DNA of 20,845 bases from assembly GCA_910584435.1 (NCBI GenBank), contig CAJUAP010000067.1, forward strand, positions 1 through 20,845. The letters run 5' to 3'. Of the stretch, positions 6,213-14,236 are shown piece by piece. Numbering within the stretch: the first letter of the stretch is position 1; every line of letters begins with the position of its first letter. A program made the position numbers and the translations under genes. The notes beneath the pieces were generated by a model that did not search any database, was not told where the DNA came from, and saw nothing but the letters and a program-made list of their open reading frames with translations. Source of the stretch: an uncultured Acetatifactor sp. (GTDB lineage: Bacteria; Bacillota; Clostridia; Lachnospirales; Lachnospiraceae).

Positions 6213-7709
6213 ATGGAAGGGGAAAAGGTATCGAGGCTGGTGGAAGAGAATATGAAGACTATCTTTGCATATGCGCTGTCACGTATTTCTCCAAGGGAAG
6301 ATGCGGAAGACCTGGCAGGGGATATTATACTTGCCATACTGCAGAGCGCTCCCCGCATCCGGGACGAGAATGCTTTTTTTGGATATATCTGGTCCATTGC
6401 CGCCAATACGTATAAGAAATTCCTGTACAGACGGAATCGTGTCCGGCTGGAAGAATTGGAGGAAGAGTATCCGTCCCAGGAGGATTTTACAGCGGAAATC
6501 CTCAATGCCTCAGAATACAATACACTTCGGCGTGAACTGGCGCTCCTGTCAGGTGAGTACAGAGAGTGTACCATAGCCTATTATTTTGACGGCCTTTCCT
6601 GTGGGGAAATTGCGTCAAAGCTTCATATTTCACTGGAAATGGTGAAGTATTATCTGTTTAAAACACGTAAAATTATGAAAGAAGGTATCAGTATGGAAAG
6701 AGAGTTTGGCCAGAAAAGTTATCAGCCTGCAAAATTTGAATTCAACGTGATATTTGCAGGAAAAATGAATATGGAGTATCACAGTCTGTTCAACCGGAAG
6801 CTGCCTGGGAATATTCTGGTCAGCGCCTATTACACCCCGATGACTATCAGGGAATTGGCAGTTGAACTGGGAGTTGCCGCGGCCTATCTGGAAGACGAGA
6901 TTGCGCTGCTGGAAAAATATCATCTGCTTTCGTCCCTGCCGGGAGGGAGATATCAATCCCATCTGGTGATATTGACAGAAGATTATATGGATGAAGTATA
7001 CAGGAGGGCGGAAAAAGAGATTACCGCGGATGTGGGTGAGATTATTCTCAGTGTAAAGGGTCGGCTGCAGGAATGGAGAACCCTTGGCTTCTGCGGTTCG
7101 GATATGGAGGATGAGCGTCTGGTCTGGGCGGTGCTGTACGAATTGATCAGAAACGGATGGGGGGCTTTTAAGGCCGCTCTGGGAGAGCAGTTCAGGGAAG
7201 ATGAGCTTTACCGCGGCGGCAGGGGAACCTGCTACGGGGTCAGTTATGAAGTGCAGGACAATGAATACGGCACCCATTCCTTTGCCGGGTATGCGGGAAT
7301 CAATGAACAGTATGCCGCATCTTATGCAGATTTCCATATTCTGCCCAGGAAGAATTGGTATACAATGCATGCGGATAAAATCAGGGAAAATATCGGAGAG
7401 GTATTGGCAGGAGACAGAAAGCCTGATATTCCCATCATCAGTGCACAGCAGAAGCAGGAGTTGGGAACCATCTTCCGGAAGGAGATTGCTGCTTTTGGCA
7501 GACTGCATGAATTCCTGTATCAGTCTGCCGGCAGGGTGATGAGGGAGCATGCACCGCAGAGCGTGGCCCCCATGGTGGACAAGGTGGCGGCCAATACATT
7601 GCTGTTCCACTCGGTAGGATTTCTCGGAGCCTGCGCCGTTACATCAGGAGCCCTGTCCATCCCTGATATTGATGGGCCGCTGACGGCGTTGATTTATGAG
7701 GTGTCATAA
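6213..7709 (+). CDS. ECF-like sigma factor with a large C-terminal extension
   Basis: A 498-residue protein, more than twice the usual ECF sigma length. The region-2 domain spans about 9-78 (core-binding segment SPREDAEDLAGDIILAILQS, then FFGYIWSIAANTYKKFL) and the region-4 DNA-binding domain about 104-160 (LSCGEIASKLHISLEMVKYY). After a short linker, about 203-245 looks like a second winged helix (TPMTIRELAVELGVAAAYL, EDEIALLEKYHLL). The last 250 residues match no family I recognise; they contain aromatic- and glycine-rich stretches (RGGRGTCYGVSYEV) as in ligand-sensing domains. The start at 6213 is favoured by AAGGAGG (6201-6207); an earlier in-frame codon at 6180 lacks a site. No anti-sigma gene follows, so the extension may itself control activity. 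This last point is inference. Confidence 0.82.
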   Translation: MEGEKVSRLVEENMKTIFAYALSRISPREDAEDLAGDIILAILQSAPRIRDENAFFGYIWSIAANTYKKFLYRRNRVRLEELEEEYPSQEDFTAEILNASEYNTLRRELALLSGEYRECTIAYYFDGLSCGEIASKLHISLEMVKYYLFKTRKIMKEGISMEREFGQKSYQPAKFEFNVIFAGKMNMEYHSLFNRKLPGNILVSAYYTPMTIRELAVELGVAAAYLEDEIALLEKYHLLSSLPGGRYQSHLVILTEDYMDEVYRRAEKEITADVGEIILSVKGRLQEWRTLGFCGSDMEDERLVWAVLYELIRNGWGAFKAALGEQFREDELYRGGRGTCYGVSYEVQDNEYGTHSFAGYAGINEQYAASYADFHILPRKNWYTMHADKIRENIGEVLAGDRKPDIPIISAQQKQELGTIFRKEIAAFGRLHEFLYQSAGRVMREHAPQSVAPMVDKVAANTLLFHSVGFLGACAVTSGALSIPDIDGPLTALIYEVS

Positions 7710-7738
7710 TAGAGGTAGTTTCAATAGAGGCAGTGTCA
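7709..7738 (+). repeat. 15-base imperfect tandem duplication after the sigma gene
   Basis: ATAGAGGTAGTTTCA (7709-7723) is followed directly by ATAGAGGCAGTGTCA (7724-7738), with 13 of 15 bases identical. The duplication starts at the sigma-factor stop codon, and a weaker third match precedes it. It appears to be a slippage product with no evident function. Confidence 0.5.
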
Positions 7739-7751
7739 TGGCAGAGGTATT

Positions 7752-7790
7752 ATCCGGTAATTGTCTGCTGTCGGAGGAAAGCAGCCGGAT
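7752..7790. terminator. Hairpin between convergent sigma and AraC genes
   Basis: ATCCGG (7752-7757) pairs with CCGGAT (7785-7790), and within it CTGCT (7765-7769) pairs with AGCAG (7780-7784). It sits exactly where two genes converge and touches the araC-type stop codon, so it could end transcription from both sides. The left arm has a 7-base unpaired segment and no strong T-run follows, so its strength is uncertain. Confidence 0.4.
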
Positions 7791-8653
7791 CAGGGATGCT
7801 TCTTCTCTCCGCCGCCGTTTTCATACCGCCATTGCCTGGGAGAAATCCCATATACATTTTTAAAGGCTCTGGAAAAGTGCAGTTGATTGGGATACCCCAC
7901 TGCATTTCCAATGTCGCCAACAGATAAGCCGGTGAGCTTTAACAGTTCAGCGGCTTTTGTCATGCGGTAGGAAATGAGAAATTCCTGCGGCGTCCTGCCC
8001 ATGGTTTCATGGAATATTTTCCCGAAGTAGCTCCGGTTTAAGCCGCAGAAAGCAGCAATATCTTCCACGGAGATATCGTTCTGGAAGTTCTGCTCTATAA
8101 AGGAAAAGGCCTCCTTGAGGTAGAAATCCCGCAGGTTATTCCCCTTGCTGATACGGGCGGAGGTGGAGGAACGGACAAGGCCGTCCAGGAACAGATAGAG
8201 ATGCCCGATTAAATGGAAGGAAGATTCCTCCTTGTGGTTTACGATATAGAGCATTTCATCCTTCATTGCGGCGGCAATATCTTTATAACGCGCTTTGTAA
8301 ACGGGCTGTTCCGGTGTCAGACCGGATAATTCAATGGCTTTCTTGACCCGGAGGCCGTCAAATTCCAGCCAGACATATTCCCAGGGAAGTTCATAATCCG
8401 CAATATAAGTACATACCTGATGGGGAAAAATCATAAAGCCCTGGCCGCTTTTAATCTGAAAGGTATCGGATTCTTTCCTGCCGTTCTGGGCGTGGAGGAT
8501 GCCTGTTCCGGAGATGCAGTAATGGAACAGATAATGATTTCTGGCAGCGGGGCCGAAGGAATGAGAGGGATCGCATTGTTCCAAGCCGAACTGATACAGA
8601 CCCAAATCTACAAAATTTTCATTTGGAAAGACCGAGAAGATAACTTCGCTCAT
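7790..8653 (-). CDS. AraC-family transcriptional regulator of the alpha-galactoside operon
   Basis: A 287-residue regulator. The N-terminal part (about 15-105) is a cupin-type effector-binding domain with the typical HYLFHYCISGTGILHAQNG and GQGFMIFPHQVCTYIAD strands. The C-terminal 100 residues hold two helix-turn-helix motifs: ISVEDIAAFCGLNRSYFGKIF and LSVGDIGNAVGYPNQLHFSR, ending in the family signature FKNVYGISPRQWR. The ATG is preceded by AGGAGA at good spacing. It is transcribed divergently from the solute-binding protein, permease and glycosidase genes, the standard arrangement for MsmR/RafR-type activators of raffinose or melibiose uptake. Activation of that operon by an alpha-galactoside is inferred from position. 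It has its own promoter. Confidence 0.93.
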   Translation of the reverse strand: MSEVIFSVFPNENFVDLGLYQFGLEQCDPSHSFGPAARNHYLFHYCISGTGILHAQNGRKESDTFQIKSGQGFMIFPHQVCTYIADYELPWEYVWLEFDGLRVKKAIELSGLTPEQPVYKARYKDIAAAMKDEMLYIVNHKEESSFHLIGHLYLFLDGLVRSSTSARISKGNNLRDFYLKEAFSFIEQNFQNDISVEDIAAFCGLNRSYFGKIFHETMGRTPQEFLISYRMTKAAELLKLTGLSVGDIGNAVGYPNQLHFSRAFKNVYGISPRQWRYENGGGEKKHP

Positions 8654-8683
8654 AAAATTCTCCTTTTATCATTGTTCTGTTCC

Positions 8684-8713
8684 ATTATATATCAAAATGC
8701 CGCCTGATTTCAA
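8684..8713 (-). promoter_or_regulatory. Sigma-A promoter of the AraC-type regulator
   Basis: On the minus strand TTGAAA (8713-8708) and TATAAT (8689-8684) are separated by 18 bases, placing the start of transcription near 8677, about 25 bases before the ATG and just ahead of AGGAGA. Confidence 0.65.
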
Positions 8714-8765
8714 ATATAGAAAGAAAAAGCGGCAAAAAGGTATTAAACATATAAAATTCTGATAT

Positions 8766-8794
8766 TTATTAGTAGCATAATGGTATGTTATTAT
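8766..8794 (+). promoter_or_regulatory. Possible activator-dependent promoter of the sugar operon
   Basis: TATTAT (8789-8794) lies 17 bases after a poor -35 match TTATTA (8766-8771), with a start of transcription near 8801 and a leader of about 38 bases containing GAGGAG. A weak -35 is expected where an AraC-type activator recruits polymerase. Purine-rich AAAAAGCGGC and AAAAAGG repeats just upstream (about 8725-8742) could be part of its binding site. Confidence 0.35.
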
Positions 8795-8838
8795 GTTTAT
8801 AGTCAGTTATTTCTATCATATAAGAGAGGAGAAATGTC

Positions 8839-9804
8839 ATGAAAGGAAAAAGGTTAAAATGCTTCGGGCTGGCGCTGGGCTGTCTGGCTGCTTCATTTCT
8901 GGATATTGCCGAATCACTGGAGCTGATTCCGACGGAAGGCACTTACATAGTCCCTTATGTGGCGAATGCGGCCGGAATACTGTATAACAGGGATATGTTC
9001 GCGGAGCATGGCTGGCAGATTCCGGAGACATGGAGTGAATTGATACAATTGTGTGAAACAATTCAGGGTGAAGGGATTCTGCCGTTTTATTTTGGATGGA
9101 AGGATATCTGGACCTGCCTTGCGCCATGGAACGCCATGGCAGTGGAATTATCCCCTTCGGATACCGCCAAGCAGGTGAACAGGGGGCAGACCACATTTAC
9201 ACAGGAATACAGGGAATTGGCGGAAAAGTATTTGAACCTGCTGGACTATGGTCCCGGAGATCCTTTTGCCTATGGATATAATGATGCCTGTACGGCATTT
9301 GCCAGAGGAGAAGCGGCAATGTATCCTATCGGAAGTTATGCGGCGCCGCAGATTCTATCCGTGAATCCTGATCTGAACATGGATTCCTTTGTAATGCCTG
9401 CAGGCGACAATAAGGAGGACAGGACTTTGAATTCGGGAATTGACCTGGGCTTCTGCGTTATGGCTTCGTGCGAAAATAAGGAAGCGGCATATGAGGTTCT
9501 GGATTTCCTTCTGGAGTATGAGAATATGCAGAAATATATTGACGACCAGAATGCGGTACCCTGCAGAAACGGTGAATTTCAGCTGGCCTCCATACTGGAC
9601 GGAATGCTTCCGTTTATTGAGGAAGGCAATATGACGGATTATCAGGATCATTATTATCCTTCGGAGATGTCAGTGGACGCATTGCTGCAGACATTTCTGA
9701 TTCAAAAGGATGTGGACGCTTTCCTGGCGAATTTTGATACCAGCTGGCAGCGGTATAACAGGGATATTATACGGATGGTGCAGGAGTATGAACAGGGGCG
9801 CTGA
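8839..9804 (+). CDS. Sugar ABC transporter solute-binding protein with N-terminal internal deletion
   Basis: At 321 residues it is about 100 shorter than the usual 420-440 for extracellular family 1 sugar-binding proteins. A signal-like start, MKGKRLKCFGLALGCLAAS, runs directly into FLDIAESLELIPTEGTYIVP, which in relatives lies roughly 110-140 residues into the protein. The standard lipobox and most of the first lobe are therefore missing, and the junction falls near 8893-8900. The rest is conserved: PYVANAAGILYNRDMFAEHGW, TWSEL, FARGEAAMYPIGSYA and the hydrophobic C-lobe. The frame is open, so protein may be made, but lipid anchoring and sugar binding are doubtful; ALGC is a poor lipobox. 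The ATG has GAGGAG upstream. It is the first gene of the alpha-galactoside operon. It may be a nascent pseudogene. Confidence 0.85.
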   Translation: MKGKRLKCFGLALGCLAASFLDIAESLELIPTEGTYIVPYVANAAGILYNRDMFAEHGWQIPETWSELIQLCETIQGEGILPFYFGWKDIWTCLAPWNAMAVELSPSDTAKQVNRGQTTFTQEYRELAEKYLNLLDYGPGDPFAYGYNDACTAFARGEAAMYPIGSYAAPQILSVNPDLNMDSFVMPAGDNKEDRTLNSGIDLGFCVMASCENKEAAYEVLDFLLEYENMQKYIDDQNAVPCRNGEFQLASILDGMLPFIEEGNMTDYQDHYYPSEMSVDALLQTFLIQKDVDAFLANFDTSWQRYNRDIIRMVQEYEQGR

Positions 9805-9979
9805 AGTACTGCTGCGGTCTGCACATTAACTAAACTTTTGGACGTTAATTTATAGTGGTGCAGCCGACGGCATTGGAGTTTGGGGACAGGAGGACGGTTA
9901 TAGAAGTGTCCGGCGGCAGGGCGGGGGAAATTGTATGCGGATGCCTGTTGCCGGGAGAATGGATGCGGAACCGGAAAAA

Positions 9980-10043
9980 AGAGAAGGAGATTAAAAGAGA
10001 AGGAAATTAAAAGAGAAAGAAATTAAAAGAGAAGGAGATTAGA
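9980..10043 (+). repeat. Four 16-base tandem repeats carrying the ribosome binding site
   Basis: Four units of AGAGAAGGAGATTAAA and close variants run from 9980 to 10043 and end one base before the permease ATG. Units 1 and 4 contain AAGGAGA, unit 2 AAGGAAA and unit 3 AAAGAAA. Only the last unit is at working distance, its GGAG (10034-10037) lying seven bases from the start codon. The remaining 9805-9979 spacer has no open frame or clear terminator; ATTAAC/GTTAAT (9825-9849) forms a small inverted repeat. Confidence 0.85.
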
Positions 10044-10044
10044 A

Positions 10045-10911
10045 ATGAAAAATGATAGACAGCGAACATTTTTATTGATTACCGTTCCGATTTTGGCTTT
10101 GTTTGTCTGCTTTAACACCATCCCTCTCATACGAGGTGTCATATATAGTTTTACCAATTTCAGAGGGTTTGGCAAATACGATTGGGTGGGGCTGCGCAAT
10201 TACATTGACTTGTTTACCGATGTCCGTGTGGGGAAGTCCTATCTGTTTACCATTAAGCTGGCTGTGGTGACGACCATAGTGGTCAATGTCATCAGTATGG
10301 TTCTGGCCCTGGGATTGAACAGTAAGATCCGGGCGAAGGGATTTTTCCGGGGCGCTTATTTTCTGCCGAATATATTGGGTTCCCTGGTGGTAGGTTATAT
10401 TTTCAATTACTTTTTCACGTATATCATTCCGGCGCTGGCAGATATGACCGGAATCACCGCTCTGTCCAAAAGCATTTTGTCCAGTCCTGACAAAGCCTGG
10501 ATCGGGGTTATGATTGTGTGTGCATGGCAGGCGATTGCAATGAATACCATTATCTATATTTCCGGTCTGCAGACTGTGCCGGAGGATGTATATGAAGCAG
10601 GCGGACTGGATGGGGCAACAGGATGGAAGCAGTTCCGTTATCTGACCTTTCCGCTGATTATCCCCTTCTTTTCCATCAATATGGTATTGTGTGTGAAGAA
10701 TTTTCTGATGGTATTTGACCAGATTATGGCGTTGACCAAAGGAGGTCCTGCCCAGAGTACGGAATCCATTTCTTATCTGATTTATAACAACGGTATGTCG
10801 GGAGGACAGTTCGGATTTCAAAGCACCAATGCGGTGGTATTCTTTATCGTCATTGTGATTATTTCTGTTGCGCAGATGAAATTTTCCGGTTCAAAGGAGG
10901 AGCAGCTATGA
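10045..10911 (+). CDS. Sugar ABC transporter permease, MalF type
   Basis: A 288-residue integral membrane protein with about six transmembrane helices, the first at residues 8-32 (FLLITVPILALFVCFNTIPLI, read in part). The conserved cytoplasmic EAA loop that docks the ATPase is YEAGGLDGATGWKQFRYLTF (about 190-210), with the canonical EA--DGA--W--F---P pattern. Relatives form the CUT1 family, which imports oligosaccharides such as raffinose, melibiose or stachyose. It pairs with the next permease, whose start overlaps its stop by four bases (ATGA), indicating translational coupling. The tandem ribosome-binding-site repeats precede it. No ATPase is encoded in the operon, so a shared MsmK-like ATPase encoded elsewhere is inferred. 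Confidence 0.95.
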   Translation: MKNDRQRTFLLITVPILALFVCFNTIPLIRGVIYSFTNFRGFGKYDWVGLRNYIDLFTDVRVGKSYLFTIKLAVVTTIVVNVISMVLALGLNSKIRAKGFFRGAYFLPNILGSLVVGYIFNYFFTYIIPALADMTGITALSKSILSSPDKAWIGVMIVCAWQAIAMNTIIYISGLQTVPEDVYEAGGLDGATGWKQFRYLTFPLIIPFFSINMVLCVKNFLMVFDQIMALTKGGPAQSTESISYLIYNNGMSGGQFGFQSTNAVVFFIVIVIISVAQMKFSGSKEEQL

Positions 10912-11753
10912 AACATACATCTACAGTCGGTAAAACGAACAAGGCTGCATTGGTTCTGTTGATCCTTGGATTATCCACGATTATATTTCCGCTGTACATG
11001 ACCGTAGTGATTGCGTTTAAGCAGCCTTCGGAAATGACCAACAGCATCAGCGGCATCCTCTCCCTGCCTAAGAACTGGAGCCTTGCTAATTTCAGGGAGG
11101 CTATGGAGGTGACGGATTTCTGGCGTTCTCTGAAGAACAGTCTGGTAATATCGGTGCTAACAGTGGTGCTGTCCGTTCTCATTCATTCCCTGATGGGGTA
11201 TGCACTGGGCAGGAATAAGGCGCACAGCAAGTTTTATGGTTTTGTGTATCTGTTTATTGTCAGCGGTATGTTCGTGCCTTTTGCCATTCTGATGATGCCG
11301 CTGGCAAAACAGACCGCGGAGCTTGGGCTGGCGAACTGGGCGGGGGTTATTATCCTGTATGTAGTATTTTATATGCCCATGAATATTATGCTTTATTCGG
11401 GGTACCTTGTGAACATTCCCATGGCGCTGGAAGAGGCGGCCAGGGTGGATGGCGCTTCCACATGGAAGACGTATTGGAAGATTATTTTCCCTATCATGGG
11501 GCCCATGCATGCTACGGTGGCGGTGATTACGGCGCTGGCCGTATGGAATGATGTGATGACGCCGTTAATCATTATGGCAGGTTCCGGCGAGAATACATTG
11601 CCGCTGGCACAGTTAAACTTCCAGTCTCAGTTTGGAACCAATTATAATCTGGCGTTTGCATCCTATCTGCTGTCGCTGATTCCGATTCTGATATTTTATA
11701 TGGTTTGCCAGAAGCAGATTTTGAATGGTGTTACCAACGGGGCAGTGAAATAA
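10908..11753 (+). CDS. Sugar ABC transporter permease, MalG type
   Basis: A 281-residue integral membrane protein with six predicted helices, the first at about 12-32 (ALVLLILGLSTIIFPLYMTV). The EAA loop is LEEAARVDGASTWKTYWKII (about 184-203), matching the MalG-type consensus more exactly than its partner. PLYMTVVIAFKQPSEM after helix 1 and VWNDVMTPLI near residue 212 are also typical of this subunit. AGGAGG lies inside the end of the upstream gene (10895-10902 region), and the ATG overlaps the previous stop codon. It is followed by 275 bases before the alpha-galactosidase, where a promoter-like sequence is found. Confidence 0.95.
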   Translation: MKHTSTVGKTNKAALVLLILGLSTIIFPLYMTVVIAFKQPSEMTNSISGILSLPKNWSLANFREAMEVTDFWRSLKNSLVISVLTVVLSVLIHSLMGYALGRNKAHSKFYGFVYLFIVSGMFVPFAILMMPLAKQTAELGLANWAGVIILYVVFYMPMNIMLYSGYLVNIPMALEEAARVDGASTWKTYWKIIFPIMGPMHATVAVITALAVWNDVMTPLIIMAGSGENTLPLAQLNFQSQFGTNYNLAFASYLLSLIPILIFYMVCQKQILNGVTNGAVK

Positions 11754-11896
11754 GCGTGAGAAGAAAATGAACAATAGTGATATGCCGTATGCAGGATGAG
11801 GTTATGGATAAAAATAGTAACGACCCTCTTGACATTAAGAGATAATTGCGCCAAACTATGTAATGTATATGGCTGGCGGTCTGCAGTCGGGTTGTA

Positions 11897-11925
11897 TTGC
11901 AGATTTAATCGGTGCGCAGTATAAA
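11897..11925 (+). promoter_or_regulatory. Possible internal promoter before the alpha-galactosidase
   Basis: TTGCAG (11897-11902) and TATAAA (11920-11925) have 17-base spacing within the 275-base gap between permease and alpha-galactosidase genes. The -35 overlaps the right arm of a small inverted repeat, CTGCA (11881-11885) with TGCAG (11898-11902). A separate perfect TTGACA at 11829-11834 has no well-spaced -10. This could let the two glycosidase genes be transcribed apart from the transporter. Confidence 0.35.
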
Positions 11926-12028
11926 ATAAAGTACAGCATCCTGCCCGGCGCCCGGAAGTTATCTCAGAGCCGACGCGGATGCGGAATAAATTGCACTTCA
12001 GGGCAATTGGAATAGGAGAGTAAGGATT

Positions 12029-14224
12029 ATGGCAATTCATTATCAACAGGAAGAGGGTATTTTTACACTGCATACGAAACATTCTACTTACCAGATGAAG
12101 GTGGATGCGTTTGGATTTCTGCTGCATTTGTATTATGGAGGACGGATTAACGGCAGTATGGACTACCTGTTGACCTATTATGACCGGGGATTTTCAGGGA
12201 ATCCTTCCAATGCGGGCCAAGACAGAAACTATTCTATGGATGTGCAGCCGCAGGAATATCCGGTTATGGGGACGGGGGATTTCAGGAATACGGCTTTGAT
12301 TCTCCGCAATGAAGAGGGCATCGTGGGCTGTGACCTGCGTTATGTCAGCCATAAGATATCTCAGGGGAAATATGGGTTAAAGGGACTTCCGGCGGTGTAC
12401 GCATCGGAGGATGAGGCACAGACACTGGAGATTCTGTTAGAAGATTCGGTGAGCGGGGTGCAGGTACAGCTTCTCTATGGGGTACTGGAGCAGGAAGATA
12501 TTATTACACGCAGTGTCAGGATTACCAATCATGGGAATGGAAGTATTATGGTGGAAAAGGCTGCTTCTGCCTGTCTGGACTTTCTGAGCGGGGACTATGA
12601 CTTGCTCAGCTTCTGGGGGAGACATGCGATGGAACGCAATCTGCAGCGCAGGGAAATCGTGCACGGAAGCCATGTGATTGGAAGCCGCAGAGGAACCTCC
12701 AGCCATCAGTACAATCCGGCGGTGATTCTGGCCGGTAAAGGCGCTACAGAGGATTATGGAAATTGTTACGGCTTAGTGTTTGTATACAGCGGTAATTTTA
12801 TGTGTGAGGCTGAGAAGGATCAGTTTGAACAGACCAGAGTGCTGATGGGACTGCATAGTGACCTGCTCCATTATCCCCTGGGGGAGGGGGAAAGCCTTGT
12901 AATCCCGGAGACCATACTCAGCTTTACGGACAAAGGATTGGGAGAACTGTCGCTGCAGTTTCACCGCTGTATCAGGGATCACATCTGCCGGGGGAAATAC
13001 CGGGATCAGCCAAGGCCGGTACTGCTCAACAGCTGGGAAGCATCTTATTTTCATTTCAGCGGAGAATCTATCTGTAAATTAGCGGAGCACGCCGCAGCCC
13101 TTGGAATGGATATGGTGGTGATGGATGACGGCTGGTTTGGAAAGCGCGATGATGATAACAGCGGGCTGGGCGACTGGCAGGTCAATGAGCGGAAGCTGGG
13201 ATGTACACTGGGAGAAATGGCGGAGAGAATCCATGGGCTTGGTGTAAAGTTTGGTATCTGGATTGAACCGGAGATGGTTTCGGAAGACAGTGAGCTTTAT
13301 AGACAGCATCCGGACTGGGCATTTCAGATTCCGGGCAGAACACCCATACGATCCAGGAACCAATTGGTTCTGGACTTTTCCAGAGAGGAAGTAAGGGGCT
13401 TCATCTTCGACAGGATATGCGAGGTTCTGGATCAGGGCGCCATAGAATATGTGAAGTGGGATATGAACAGAAGCATTGCAGAGGTATATTCTGCGGAAAA
13501 TGCACCGGGCAGGGCGGCATATGACTATGTGCTGGGAGTGTATGATTTCCTGGAAAAGCTTCTTCAGAGATACCCTGATATCTTAATAGAAGGCTGCAGC
13601 GGCGGCGGCGGAAGATTTGACGCGGGCATGATGTACTACACGCCTCAGATATGGTGCAGCGATAATACGGATGCGGTAGATCGAATACGAATTCAGTACG
13701 GAACATCCTTCTTATATCCAATCTCTACCGTCGGCTCCCATGTGTCGGCAGTGCCCAATCATCAGACAGGGCGCAGTACAAGCCTGCATACAAGAGGTGT
13801 GGTGGCAATGGCCGGTACCTTCGGCTATGAACTCGATCCGGCAAAGCTGACGGAAGAAGAGAAGGAAGAGGTAAAGGAGCAGATCAGAAAATATAAAAGG
13901 CATGCGGAGCTGATTCGGAAAGGGGATTATTACCGTTTGTCCAATCCTTTCAAAGATGCCTATGCCGCATGGGAATTCCTCTCGGAGGACGGAAGCAGGG
14001 TGCTTCTGCATGTGGTGATGCTGGAGATTCATGGGAATATGCCGGTAAATTACGTGAAGTTAAAGGGGTTAAAGAGGGATGCATTATATGAAGACGGGGG
14101 TACGGGAAAGAGGTATTACGGCTGCGCACTGATGGAAGCCGGAATGCCGATGCCGATGGTGTCAGGAGAATATGCTGCCTGTGAAGTGGAATTGATTATG
14201 GTACAGGAAGCGGATGCGGACTGA
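12029..14224 (+). CDS. Alpha-galactosidase, GH36 family
   Basis: A 731-residue retaining glycosidase that removes terminal alpha-1,6-galactose from melibiose, raffinose and stachyose. No signal peptide is present, so it acts on imported sugar in the cytoplasm. Visible motifs are the N-terminal beta-sandwich (1-330), then the TIM barrel with MDDGWFGKRDDD (D366, D367, substrate pocket), IWIEPEMVS, VKWDMNRS with nucleophile D478, the glycine-rich EGCSGGGGRFDAGM segment, and CSDNTD with acid/base D548. These positions coincide with those I recall for Geobacillus AgaA, and the length is nearly the same. The ATG at 12029 has AGGAG about a dozen bases upstream plus AAGG closer in. The GH13 gene begins 12 bases after its stop, so the two are co-translated. 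raf/aga-type naming is uncertain. Confidence 0.97.
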   Translation: MAIHYQQEEGIFTLHTKHSTYQMKVDAFGFLLHLYYGGRINGSMDYLLTYYDRGFSGNPSNAGQDRNYSMDVQPQEYPVMGTGDFRNTALILRNEEGIVGCDLRYVSHKISQGKYGLKGLPAVYASEDEAQTLEILLEDSVSGVQVQLLYGVLEQEDIITRSVRITNHGNGSIMVEKAASACLDFLSGDYDLLSFWGRHAMERNLQRREIVHGSHVIGSRRGTSSHQYNPAVILAGKGATEDYGNCYGLVFVYSGNFMCEAEKDQFEQTRVLMGLHSDLLHYPLGEGESLVIPETILSFTDKGLGELSLQFHRCIRDHICRGKYRDQPRPVLLNSWEASYFHFSGESICKLAEHAAALGMDMVVMDDGWFGKRDDDNSGLGDWQVNERKLGCTLGEMAERIHGLGVKFGIWIEPEMVSEDSELYRQHPDWAFQIPGRTPIRSRNQLVLDFSREEVRGFIFDRICEVLDQGAIEYVKWDMNRSIAEVYSAENAPGRAAYDYVLGVYDFLEKLLQRYPDILIEGCSGGGGRFDAGMMYYTPQIWCSDNTDAVDRIRIQYGTSFLYPISTVGSHVSAVPNHQTGRSTSLHTRGVVAMAGTFGYELDPAKLTEEEKEEVKEQIRKYKRHAELIRKGDYYRLSNPFKDAYAAWEFLSEDGSRVLLHVVMLEIHGNMPVNYVKLKGLKRDALYEDGGTGKRYYGCALMEAGMPMPMVSGEYAACEVELIMVQEADAD

Positions 14225-14236
14225 CAGAGGGAGCGG

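Noticed and set aside
6630..7610. Long 326-residue minus-strand open frame opposite the sigma-factor gene
   Set aside because: It lacks a ribosome binding site and has His/Gln/Ile-rich composition typical of an antisense shadow of the real gene.
7733..7927. 64-residue plus-strand reading frame
   Set aside because: It overlaps the 3' end of the AraC-type gene on the other strand, has no family match, and contains the intergenic hairpin; it is a shadow frame.
9980..10043. CRISPR-like repeat array
   Set aside because: Units are 16 bases and directly adjacent without spacers, so this is an ordinary tandem repeat.
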